From DASRDS01 sp035570055 (GTDB taxonomy: Bacteria > Gemmatimonadota > Gemmatimonadetes > Gemmatimonadales > Gemmatimonadaceae), in assembly GCA_035570055.1 (NCBI GenBank), contig DATMLM010000020.1, positions 1 through 64,000 of the forward strand: a DNA stretch of 64,000 bases, given 5' to 3'. Shown here piece by piece: positions 50,769 through 58,631 of the stretch; the first letter of the stretch is position 1; each line of letters opens with the position of its first letter. The translations under genes were made by a program, and so were the position numbers. The notes beneath the pieces were generated by a model, which ran no database searches, was not told the origin of the DNA, and saw only the letters and a list, made by a program, of their open reading frames with translations.

Positions 50769-53228
50769 TCAGACGGCGCGAGCGAAGTGGCCGCGTGTGA
50801 AGGAGTTACCGACTGCACGACGAGGCGCGGTCGTGTCTGGGGCAGCACCCGCGGCGAGGGACGAGAGCGCCTTGGCGTAGCCCGCGATCAGCTCGGCGAC
50901 TGGATCGTTTGGGACGTTGAATATGGCGTGGTATGAGCGAATGCCGGCTGACCAGAGCCGGGGGAGGAACTCGGACGCCTCGATTGGGCGAGAGTGTAGG
51001 AGGCGATTGCGGCAGGCGCTGTCCGTCGCCACGGCGAACGTGTAGCCCGTGGGGTCAGTCAGGGATACTTCTGGGTGTTTTTGCACGCAGAGGTCGCGGC
51101 ATGTTGTCGGCTCGCGATTGAATGCGGCCGAGAGGACGCAGTGCTCGATCGTCATGCCTTCAGGGCGGCCATAGATCACGGCGGCGAAGCCCGCGCCGGA
51201 CCAAGGGGCGACGAGGGCGGCCATCTCGTCGGTTGTCAGCTCGATCGAGAGCACGATCCGCTTCGGGGTGTAGCCGAAGTACTCGGCCGCCGTGTGTTGG
51301 TTGAAGCAATTTGTGGCGTAGTCCAAGATCGCGCGATCGCCGAGCTCACGAGCCAGGCCGAGGTGGCCCGTCACCATCGGGAATCCGAGGGCTAGCCACT
51401 TGTCGAGTGTCTTGCGTTCCGGCGGGCGAATGATCGTCGGCGTGCGAATCGCGAACGGGACGCCCAGTTCCTCGGCGAGTGCGCGGATGCGCGCGGCCGG
51501 CGGCGGTGGGTTGCGCAAGAACGGATCAAACACGATCTCGGTTGCGCCAGCGGCGGCGGCGGCACGGGCGTCTTCGACGCGATAGACTGTGGCCGAGAGT
51601 ACGTGGGCGCCCGGCGTCCGCGTCGCGTGCGTCTGAACAGCACCGACCGCCGCCGCGATTACGGCGGCGCGCTCGGCATGGACGGACTCGGCGCCCCAGG
51701 CGCGCGCGGTGGCCAGTTGCTCCGTCGCTTGCTGCCGCAGGTGATTCAGCTCGCTGACCGGCAGGAACAGGCCGGCGGAAAGACCCGCGAGGTCCAGAGC
51801 GCCGAGCGCGAATGGGGTTTCGCCGAGGCGGCCAAGTTGGGCGCGCAGTTGGGTTTCGTCGAGTGCGCGCCGGTCGGCGGGGCGAAGGGTGGCGTTACTG
51901 CGGACGGTGACTGTGTCGGAGGCCGCCGTGAAGATCGCCTTGAGCGGCGTCCCTGCCTGGCCGAAGAGGCGGACGTCGAGGCGCACCTTTGGCGCGGGCG
52001 GGATCGACGTGCGCGCGACGCTTTGGCGGCCGCGCTCCAACAGCGACGCTTGCGCGGTGCGATAGGCGATCCAGCCGACAGGGACACGTTTGCGGGTCGC
52101 GATTCCCACGCGGCCCGAGCCGATCGTGCGGACGCCATCGACGGCGAAACCTAGGGACTCGCCTGATGCGCCCGGCGGGGGGCCGAACGCGAGGCCATCG
52201 CCTGGCGCGATCGGGCCGACGGCGGCGGCGAGCGCGATCACGAGCTCAGTCGCGCTTGCGGAGACGACGGTGCCGAGGACGACACCGCGGTGATCGGGGT
52301 GCGTGCGGGTCACGTAATCGCGGCCGGCACGGTCGCCCTCGCCGAGCATCCCCGGTGTGAATCCGCGACTGAAGATCTGGACCAGCGGTTGCGTGTCGCC
52401 CGCGTGCACCGGGGCCGTGTCGCCGCGGGCTAGGCGGTCGAGGAATGTGCGATAGGCCGACGTCACCGCGGCGACGTATTCGGGGCGTTTCTTGCGGCCC
52501 TCGACCTTCAGGCAAATGATCCCCGCGCGAGCGACATCGGCTAACGACTCGGGCGCGGCGAGATCGCGGGCCGAGATCAGGTAGCCGGTGTCCAGTGTCT
52601 CGCCGGTCAGGGCATCGTTGAGGACGTAATCCTTGCGGCACGATTGGGCGCAGGAACCACGGTTGGCGCTGCGCTCCGAGATCATGCCGGACATGAAGCA
52701 CTGGCCCGAATACGAAATGCAGAGGGCGCCGTGGATGAATGTCTCGAGGCCGAGCTCTGGGACGGCGCAATGGATCGCCTGCACATCGGCCAGCGTGTTC
52801 TCGCGCGCCAGTACGACGCGATGAACGCCTAGGTCGCGCAAAACGGCTGCACCCGCCGGGTCATGAACCGTCATCTGCGTTGAGCCGTGGATCTCAAGTG
52901 ACGGATAGACTGCGCGGATTAGGCGAATCAGGCCTACATCTTGGACTATGACCGCGTCGATTCCACGGTCCACCGCTTCACCCAGCAGCGTCAGTGCGTC
53001 GACAAGCTCGGCTGGCTTCGTGAGTACGTTGAGTGTCAGGTAGATGCGAGCATTACGCGCGTGGGCCAGGCGACAGGCGTCGGCAAGCTCGTCGAGGGTG
53101 AGCTGCGCGCCCTCGTCGCGAGCGTTGAAGCGTTCCGCGCCGAGGTAGACCGCGTTCGCACCATTGGCGACGGCCGCGCGAACCGCATCCAGCGAGCCGG
53201 CCGGTGCGAGGAGCTCAGGGAGCTTCAT
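50769..53228 (-). CDS. Peptidase U32-family RNA hydroxylation-type protein
   Basis: An 819-aa member of family U32. The N-terminal TIM-barrel-like domain starts ELLAPAGSLDAVRAAVANGA and carries the GALCISYSGQCFMSGM cluster. Cys170, Cys177, Cys193 and Cys197 are Fe-S ligand candidates. A DUF3656-like collagenase-associated domain (about 380-520) and a long C-terminal region follow. Large U32 proteins of this form include RlhA (23S rRNA hydroxylation) and TrhP-type tRNA enzymes. I cannot tell which applies, so give no symbol. It follows a 53-aa membrane-protein gene by 12 bp. Confidence 0.88.
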   Translation of the reverse strand: MKLPELLAPAGSLDAVRAAVANGANAVYLGAERFNARDEGAQLTLDELADACRLAHARNARIYLTLNVLTKPAELVDALTLLGEAVDRGIDAVIVQDVGLIRLIRAVYPSLEIHGSTQMTVHDPAGAAVLRDLGVHRVVLARENTLADVQAIHCAVPELGLETFIHGALCISYSGQCFMSGMISERSANRGSCAQSCRKDYVLNDALTGETLDTGYLISARDLAAPESLADVARAGIICLKVEGRKKRPEYVAAVTSAYRTFLDRLARGDTAPVHAGDTQPLVQIFSRGFTPGMLGEGDRAGRDYVTRTHPDHRGVVLGTVVSASATELVIALAAAVGPIAPGDGLAFGPPPGASGESLGFAVDGVRTIGSGRVGIATRKRVPVGWIAYRTAQASLLERGRQSVARTSIPPAPKVRLDVRLFGQAGTPLKAIFTAASDTVTVRSNATLRPADRRALDETQLRAQLGRLGETPFALGALDLAGLSAGLFLPVSELNHLRQQATEQLATARAWGAESVHAERAAVIAAAVGAVQTHATRTPGAHVLSATVYRVEDARAAAAAGATEIVFDPFLRNPPPPAARIRALAEELGVPFAIRTPTIIRPPERKTLDKWLALGFPMVTGHLGLARELGDRAILDYATNCFNQHTAAEYFGYTPKRIVLSIELTTDEMAALVAPWSGAGFAAVIYGRPEGMTIEHCVLSAAFNREPTTCRDLCVQKHPEVSLTDPTGYTFAVATDSACRNRLLHSRPIEASEFLPRLWSAGIRSYHAIFNVPNDPVAELIAGYAKALSSLAAGAAPDTTAPRRAVGNSFTRGHFARAV

Positions 53229-53240
53229 GACGACCGAAAG

Positions 53241-53402
53241 CTAACGCGGCCGTCTCGGTCCGAGGAATCGAAGGGCCAAGGCCAGGACGAGGCAGGCGAT
53301 GCCGACCCAGCGCGCGGGTTCGTTCTGGGTTTTGGCGCCCCACATGAACACAACGATCCCGGCGATCGCGATCGTGACCCGCCAGGTCGCGAGTGGCGTC
53401 AC
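53241..53402 (-). CDS. 53-aa two-helix membrane protein
   Basis: GTG 53402 to TAG 53241-53243. The GTG overlaps the hydratase stop codon (GTGA). The protein has two hydrophobic helices (VTIAIAGIVVFMWGA and WVGIACLVLALALRFLG) joined by a charged turn (KTQNEPAR), and ends RRPR. Tight coupling on both sides and a clear helical hairpin support a real gene. Function unknown. Confidence 0.7.
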   Translation of the reverse strand: MTPLATWRVTIAIAGIVVFMWGAKTQNEPARWVGIACLVLALALRFLGPRRPR

Positions 53403-54166
53403 GGCCGTCGTGTCATAAACGCGCGAATGCCAGCCCTGAACTCCTCGGTCGAGCGCGCCGCGGCGTTGGCTTGCACACCCAGCTGCAATCCATCATCGAA
53501 CGTGAGATCGTCGAGCGCGTAGAGCAGATGCTTGGTGATGCGCATGGGGCCGGTGGGCGACGACGCGATGCGGTCGAGCGTCGTGCGAATCCCTTCCTCC
53601 CACGAGGCGCTCGGGATAACACGGCTCACGAGGCCCAACGCCAGCGCCTCGGCCGGCATCAGCGTGCGACCGGTGAGCACCAGCTCGGCCGCGATCTTTT
53701 CGCCGACGGCGAGGCGCAGCATCGGAAGCGTCATCGCCGGGACGAATCCAATGCGGACCTCCGGATACCCGATACGCGCGTCCTCGCGAGCGAGGATGAT
53801 GTCGGCCGCGGTCGCGAGGCCGGCGCCGGCCGCGAGCGCGTGTCCTTGTACGGCCGCAATGACGGGCTGCGGCAAGTCGCGCAGCGCGATGAATACGCGT
53901 ACGAGCGACTCGGCGTCGGCGACGTGCGCCTCCGGGCCCAGGTCGATCATGGCGCCGAGCGCAGCGAGGTCGGCGCCGGCGCAGAAGTCGGCGCCGTCGG
54001 CGTTGAGGAGGACGACGCGGACGGTCTGGTCGGACTTGAACTCCGCCAGACCCGCGACGAGCGCATCGGCCATCGCGCGGTCGAGCGCGTTCTTCTTTTC
54101 CGGACGGGCCAGCGTCAGTACGCCGATCGTCCCGTCATTCCGTCGCTCCACACGGACATGTATCAT
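53399..54166 (-). CDS. Enoyl-CoA hydratase/isomerase-family protein
   Basis: A 255-aa crotonase-fold enzyme. Oxyanion-hole motifs are ADFCAGADLAAL (about 60-70) and VQGHALAAGAGLATAADI (about 106-123). The catalytic Glu lies in GYPEVRIGFVPA. It resembles methylglutaconyl-CoA hydratase (LiuC/AtuE-like) by neighbourhood with AtuA and a carboxylase subunit, but sequence alone does not fix specificity. It is coupled on both sides by 4-bp overlaps. Confidence 0.93.
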   Translation of the reverse strand: MIHVRVERRNDGTIGVLTLARPEKKNALDRAMADALVAGLAEFKSDQTVRVVLLNADGADFCAGADLAALGAMIDLGPEAHVADAESLVRVFIALRDLPQPVIAAVQGHALAAGAGLATAADIILAREDARIGYPEVRIGFVPAMTLPMLRLAVGEKIAAELVLTGRTLMPAEALALGLVSRVIPSASWEEGIRTTLDRIASSPTGPMRITKHLLYALDDLTFDDGLQLGVQANAAARSTEEFRAGIRAFMTRRP

Positions 54167-54492
54167 GGGACCTCCGCATCCGGGATATCGAGGACCAGGC
54201 GGAGCAACGCTGTCGAGAAGACTTTACCCTGCGCGTCGGTCTTGAGCGACAAAGTGCCGCCACCGTCGAGTGCGCCGTGCAACAAGAAATTAAGCGCGCC
54301 GAGGTTCGGCAGTTCGTAACGATCGACGCCGCCGGTGATCACTCCCGCGAAATGCTGGGCGACGCGGTCGCGCGTCAGGTACTTCGCCAGCACCGGGTAC
54401 CACTTCGGATCGAGGGCGATCACGCCGACGTTGGCGGTGTCGCCCTTGTCGCCCGAGCGGGCGTGCGCGATGTCGAGGAGAGGAATGCGCAT
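54163..54492 (-). CDS. AtuA C-terminal (ferredoxin-like) domain as separate protein
   Basis: A 109-aa protein beginning IPLLDIAHARSGDKGDTANVGV, the conserved start of the AtuA C-terminal domain, with LPNLGALNFLLHGALDGGGT further on. In many bacteria this domain is fused to AtuA; here it is a separate gene that overlaps atuA by one base (TGATG). It probably forms a complex with the AtuA protein. Confidence 0.85.
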   Translation of the reverse strand: MRIPLLDIAHARSGDKGDTANVGVIALDPKWYPVLAKYLTRDRVAQHFAGVITGGVDRYELPNLGALNFLLHGALDGGGTLSLKTDAQGKVFSTALLRLVLDIPDAEVP

Positions 54493-55823
54493 CAGACGAT
54501 CGTCACCGTGGTTTGGACGACGCGCTTGTCGATCAGGGCTGGCCAGTAGGCGACGATCTCCTCGACCTTCGGGCGGCCCCCCGCGAAGCCCGTGACGCTT
54601 GGCGGGCCGTTCAGGACCAGTGGGGCGATCTGTCGGCTAAATCCCTCCACGGCCGCCTTGTTTTCGGCTCGTACTCCAACGCGCATCTGCACCTCGGGCG
54701 CGTCAGTCGGCGGCGTCAGCGGGCCGTGCGCGGCCGAGACGCCGACGAACTCCGTCAGAATCTTGTCGAATTTGAGTCCGAGGCGATCCAACCGCTCGCG
54801 CAGCACTCGGTCCGCCACACGGGCTTTCTCGAGTGCATCGGGCCAGACATAGACCAACGTGCCTACGGCTTTGTATCCCGCGCGATAGGCTATGGAGACC
54901 TTCAACTTGTCGGTCGCCGGCGCGCCATGAATGCCCGACACGCGAACGCGATTCTCGCCATCTTGGGCGAGTCGGATCGTCGTGAAGTCAGCGACGACAT
55001 CGGGCGTGATGTACGAGTGCGGGTCGCCCATCTCGTAGACCAGCTGCTCGGTCACCGTGTGGACCGATACGCGCCCGCCCGTGCCCGCATGCTTGGTCAC
55101 GACGAATGTGCCATCCGGCGAGCCTTCGATGATTGGATAGCCCACGTCGGCCAGATTCGGGATCTCGCGCCACTCGTAGAGGCAGTTGCCACCGGAGCAC
55201 TGGGCACCGCACTCGATGATGTGGCCCGCGACAATTCCCGCCGCCAGCTTGTCGTAGTCGGTTGCGCCCCAGCCGAATTCGTGGCGGAGCGGCGCCATGG
55301 TCAACGCCGTGTCGGTCGAGCGGCCCGTAACGACTATCTGGGCGCCCTTCTGTAGCGCCTCGACGATCGGGGTAGACCCAATGTACGCGTTCGCCGAGAG
55401 CACCCGGTCGCGGACACTCGATAGCGGCGCGCCCGTGTCCATGTTGGCCAGCTGGTGACCTTGGGCAACCAACTCGTCGAGGCGGCCCAGCAGGTCATCG
55501 CCGGTGACCACGCCGATGCGCACATCCGGAGCGACTCCGCGAACGGCGTCCGCGCAGCCTCTCGGATTTACTCCGCCGGCATTGGCGACGATCTTGAGAC
55601 CGCGCCCGACGAACGGCAGGACGCTCTGGACCGCGCCCACGAAATCGCGTGCATATCCGGCTTTCGGGTCACGCTCTTTCTGCTTCTGCAGAATCGACAT
55701 CGTGACCTCGGCCAGATAATCGAGCATCAGGTAGTCGATCGGACCACCTTCGACCAGCCGGCGCGGCGCGTCGGGGTCGTCGCCCCAGAATCCCTGACCG
55801 CCTCCTACGCGTACGACTTTCAT
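54492..55823 (-). CDS. AtuA-family (DUF1446) protein
   Basis: A 443-aa protein of the acyclic-terpene-utilisation family. Typical blocks: GGGQGFWGDDPDAP, YLMLDYLAEVTMSILQKQK (given as core YLMLDYLAEVTM), VANAGGVNPRGCADA, GRSTDTALTMAPLRHEFGW and HIIECGAQCSGGNC. The biochemical activity of AtuA is not established, but it is required for citronellol/geraniol or related branched acyl-CoA catabolism. It is downstream of the carboxylase beta subunit with a 4-bp overlap. Confidence 0.92.
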   Translation of the reverse strand: MKVVRVGGGQGFWGDDPDAPRRLVEGGPIDYLMLDYLAEVTMSILQKQKERDPKAGYARDFVGAVQSVLPFVGRGLKIVANAGGVNPRGCADAVRGVAPDVRIGVVTGDDLLGRLDELVAQGHQLANMDTGAPLSSVRDRVLSANAYIGSTPIVEALQKGAQIVVTGRSTDTALTMAPLRHEFGWGATDYDKLAAGIVAGHIIECGAQCSGGNCLYEWREIPNLADVGYPIIEGSPDGTFVVTKHAGTGGRVSVHTVTEQLVYEMGDPHSYITPDVVADFTTIRLAQDGENRVRVSGIHGAPATDKLKVSIAYRAGYKAVGTLVYVWPDALEKARVADRVLRERLDRLGLKFDKILTEFVGVSAAHGPLTPPTDAPEVQMRVGVRAENKAAVEGFSRQIAPLVLNGPPSVTGFAGGRPKVEEIVAYWPALIDKRVVQTTVTIV

Positions 55824-57403
55824 AACAGAAAAGGGCCGAGGTGTGGACCCGGGTTGTGCCGTGAGGTACGGAGCGCGAGGATGAGCACGTCGCGCGTGTC
55901 CTCAGGGAACACGATCGCGTCGACGAATCCACGCGCGGCGGCGTAGCGGGCGTCGAGTTGCGTGTCGTATTCCTCACGCATGGCCTCGATCGCCGTGGTG
56001 ACGGCCGGCGCGGGTGCGCGGCCCGCGGCCTTCGCGGACGCGAGGGCGGGACCGTGGACGGCGCGAACGGCAGACTCGCCCTCCATGACTCCCATCCGAC
56101 CCGTGGGCCAGGAGAAGATGAAATCCGGGTCGAAGCCCTGCCCCGCCATCGCGTAATAGCCGGCGCCGGAGGCGTGGTTGACCGTCAACACGAGCTTCGG
56201 GACGCGCGCGGTGGCCATCGCTTCGACGAAGCGGGCGCCCGCGCGAATGATTCCCTCTTCCTCGGCTTCCTGGCCGACCATGAAGCCGGAGACATCCTGC
56301 ACGAATACGAGGGGCATCCCCTCGCGATCGCAGCGGTCGATATAGTACGCCGCCTTCTCGGCGCTCTCGGCGTAGATGATGCCGCCGAACCGCGGCTTCT
56401 CCCCTTCCCGACCCTTGATCAATCCACGCCGGTTGGCGATCACGCCTATGGGAATGCCGCCAAGCGTCGCATCGGCACAGATCAGTTCCCGCGCGAGATC
56501 TCCTTGGAACTCATCCAACTGGCCATCATCGACGATCGCCTTGAGGACTGGGAGCATGTCGTACGACATCCGGTGGTCGGCTGGCAGCAGATCGTACAGG
56601 ATCTCGGCGTCGCGCGGCTGCGCCGCGCTGCCGGCCGACACAGCCGACGCTGGCAGTCGAGAGATCAGGCGGCGAAGATGCGATAGGCAATCTGCATCAT
56701 TTTCCGCCGTGTAATGAGCCACGCCGCTGACTGACGTGTGCATCGTCGCGCCGCCGAGGCTCTCGGAGTCGACGAGTTGTCCCGTTGCGCCTTCGACGAG
56801 GTTCGGGCCGCCGAGTCCCATGAAGGATGTGCCCTTCACCATGATGATCACGTCGGACAACGCCGGGAGATAGGCGCCGCCGGCAATGCAGGGGCCCATG
56901 ACCGCGGCGAACTGCGGCACGCGGAGATAGTGCCGCATGATCGAGTTGTAATAGAAAATCCGCGCCGCGCCGTACTGACCCGGGAAGACGCCGCCCTGAT
57001 AGGGGAGGTTCACGCCCGCGGAGTCGACCAAGTACACGATCGGGACCCGGCAGCGCATGGCGATCTCCTGCGCGCGGAGGATCTTCTTGATCGTCTCGGG
57101 CCACCACGAGCCCGCTTTCACCGTCGCGTCGTTGGCGACGATGACGACTTCGCGGCCGTGCACGAGCCCGATGCCAGTGACGACGCCTGCCGCTGGGGCT
57201 TGGCCCTCGTACTGGTCGTAGGCGACGAGCAATCCGATCTCGACGAAGCGCGTGCCGGGGTCGGTGAGACCGGCCACGCGTTCGCGCGCCGTCATCTTCC
57301 CCTGCGCATGCTGGCGCTCGATCTTGTCCGGGCCACCGCCGGATTCAATGCGCGCGTCGAGCGATCGGATCTCGTCGCTGAGCTGACGGAGGCGGCTGGT
57401 CAC
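55820..57403 (-). CDS. Acyl-CoA carboxylase, carboxyltransferase (beta) subunit
   Basis: About 527 aa (537 if ATG 57433 is used). I favour GTG 57403 because it makes a 4-bp GTGA overlap with the mutase B12 gene, the pattern used along this operon. Both carboxyltransferase halves are present: ERQHAQGKMTARERV, AGVVTGIGLVHGREVVIVAND, GPCIAGGAYLPALSD, and FVQDVSGFMVGQEAEEEGII with NHASGAGYYAM. It resembles methylcrotonyl-/geranyl-CoA or propionyl-CoA carboxylase beta. The biotin-carrying alpha subunit is not in this window. Confidence 0.94.
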   Translation of the reverse strand: MTSRLRQLSDEIRSLDARIESGGGPDKIERQHAQGKMTARERVAGLTDPGTRFVEIGLLVAYDQYEGQAPAAGVVTGIGLVHGREVVIVANDATVKAGSWWPETIKKILRAQEIAMRCRVPIVYLVDSAGVNLPYQGGVFPGQYGAARIFYYNSIMRHYLRVPQFAAVMGPCIAGGAYLPALSDVIIMVKGTSFMGLGGPNLVEGATGQLVDSESLGGATMHTSVSGVAHYTAENDADCLSHLRRLISRLPASAVSAGSAAQPRDAEILYDLLPADHRMSYDMLPVLKAIVDDGQLDEFQGDLARELICADATLGGIPIGVIANRRGLIKGREGEKPRFGGIIYAESAEKAAYYIDRCDREGMPLVFVQDVSGFMVGQEAEEEGIIRAGARFVEAMATARVPKLVLTVNHASGAGYYAMAGQGFDPDFIFSWPTGRMGVMEGESAVRAVHGPALASAKAAGRAPAPAVTTAIEAMREEYDTQLDARYAAARGFVDAIVFPEDTRDVLILALRTSRHNPGPHLGPFLL

Positions 57404-57813
57404 ACCTCTTGCCGCTGCCGTTCGGCGAACCATTCCTTGATGTACTTCACGAGCTCCCCGGTCGTCGTCCCGGGGCCGAACAAGCGGCCGACACCGAGCT
57501 TGTGCAGCGACTCCATGTCGTCTTTGGGAATGATCCCGCCGCCCGTGAGCAGAATGTCCTCGCGCCCGTCGGCCTTGAGCAACTCCAACACGCGAGGGAA
57601 GAGCGTCATGTGCGCGCCACTCAAAATGGACAGGCCGACCACATCGACGTCCTCCTGGACCGCGGCCGTGGCGATCATCTCGGGCGTCTGGTGCAGGCCC
57701 GTGTAGATCACCTCCATGCCGGCATCGCGCAGCGCCGCGGCGACGACCTTGGCGCCGCGATCGTGGCCGTCGAGTCCCGGCTTCGCTACCAGCACGCGGA
57801 TTGGTCTGGACAT
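57400..57813 (-). CDS. Acyl-CoA mutase small subunit, B12-binding
   Basis: A 137-aa cobalamin-binding protein. The base-off signature DxHxxG is at Asp15-Gly-His17-Asp-Arg-Gly20 (GLDGHDRGAK), with SILSGAH and TGGGIIPKDD following. It is the C-terminal half of methylmalonyl- or isobutyryl-CoA-type mutases, encoded separately from the catalytic half. A methyltransferase gene separates the two subunit genes, which is unusual. Confidence 0.95.
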   Translation of the reverse strand: MSRPIRVLVAKPGLDGHDRGAKVVAAALRDAGMEVIYTGLHQTPEMIATAAVQEDVDVVGLSILSGAHMTLFPRVLELLKADGREDILLTGGGIIPKDDMESLHKLGVGRLFGPGTTTGELVKYIKEWFAERQRQEV

Positions 57814-57824
57814 GCTATTCGAAT

Positions 57825-58631
57825 TTACGACGCAATCGTTTTACGAGCCACTAGCACCATTGACGTCGTCCGGCGCGTCAGCAGCCGCTCGCTCCATCCG
57901 TCGTATGCCTCCTCGACAATCAACCCCTCGGCCGCGAACAGCTCGGCCAAGCGCGTCGCCGTGTACAGGCGTATGCGATACTGTCGCTCTGCGTCTCCCT
58001 GTCGGACGAAAACCGACATGATACCGGACAGCGGATCGAACGAGCGCTCGTGGGCGATCATCGTCCCGTCGTTGCTTTGCCACCAATCCTTAGGGATGAA
58101 CCTCGACATCACGCCGTCCCGGCTCGCGCCGTGCCACACGAGCACGCCACCGGGAGAGAGCACCCGCGCGAATTCGCGAACGACCCGGACGTCGTCCGCG
58201 GGGTCGAGAAAGAATCCGAACGATGTGAAGAGGTTGACGACGGCATCGAACTTCCCCGTCCATCGCGCCGATAGCCGGCGCATGTCGCCGCGGATGTAAC
58301 GGACGCCGGATCCGGCGGCTGTGGCGAGCTGCAGCAGGTGGCGCGAGTAATCGAGGCCCGTGACATCGAATCCCGCCTCGGCGAGCAGCCGGGCGTGGCG
58401 GCCTTGACCACACGGCACATCGAGGATCCGCGAACCGACGGGCAGGCTCAGGAGATCGATCAGGCGCGCCACGTCATGACGGTCCTCGGCGGCCGAGAAG
58501 ATCGGCTCGTACTCTTGGAGATATTTCGCGTCGAAATACTCCCGCCACCAGTCTCCCGTCAGAAAAAGATCGGCTCGCGATACGCGCCGAACACCTTTTC
58601 CATGGCGTTCCGGATCTCGAACAGCGTACAA
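57825..58631 (-). CDS. Class I SAM-dependent methyltransferase
   Basis: A 268-aa Rossmann methyltransferase. Motif I is ILDVPCGQGRHARLLAEAGF, with acidic VTGLDYSRHLL, GDMRRL, and FDAVVNLFTSFGFF as later motifs. The N-terminus FLTGDWWREYFDAKYLQEY matches the small-molecule methyltransferase group. ATG 58631 overlaps the mutase large subunit by 73 bp. A CTG at 58564 in a CTGA overlap is the only closer start and would be rare. The substrate is unknown. Confidence 0.88.
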   Translation of the reverse strand: MYAVRDPERHGKGVRRVSRADLFLTGDWWREYFDAKYLQEYEPIFSAAEDRHDVARLIDLLSLPVGSRILDVPCGQGRHARLLAEAGFDVTGLDYSRHLLQLATAAGSGVRYIRGDMRRLSARWTGKFDAVVNLFTSFGFFLDPADDVRVVREFARVLSPGGVLVWHGASRDGVMSRFIPKDWWQSNDGTMIAHERSFDPLSGIMSVFVRQGDAERQYRIRLYTATRLAELFAAEGLIVEEAYDGWSERLLTRRTTSMVLVARKTIAS

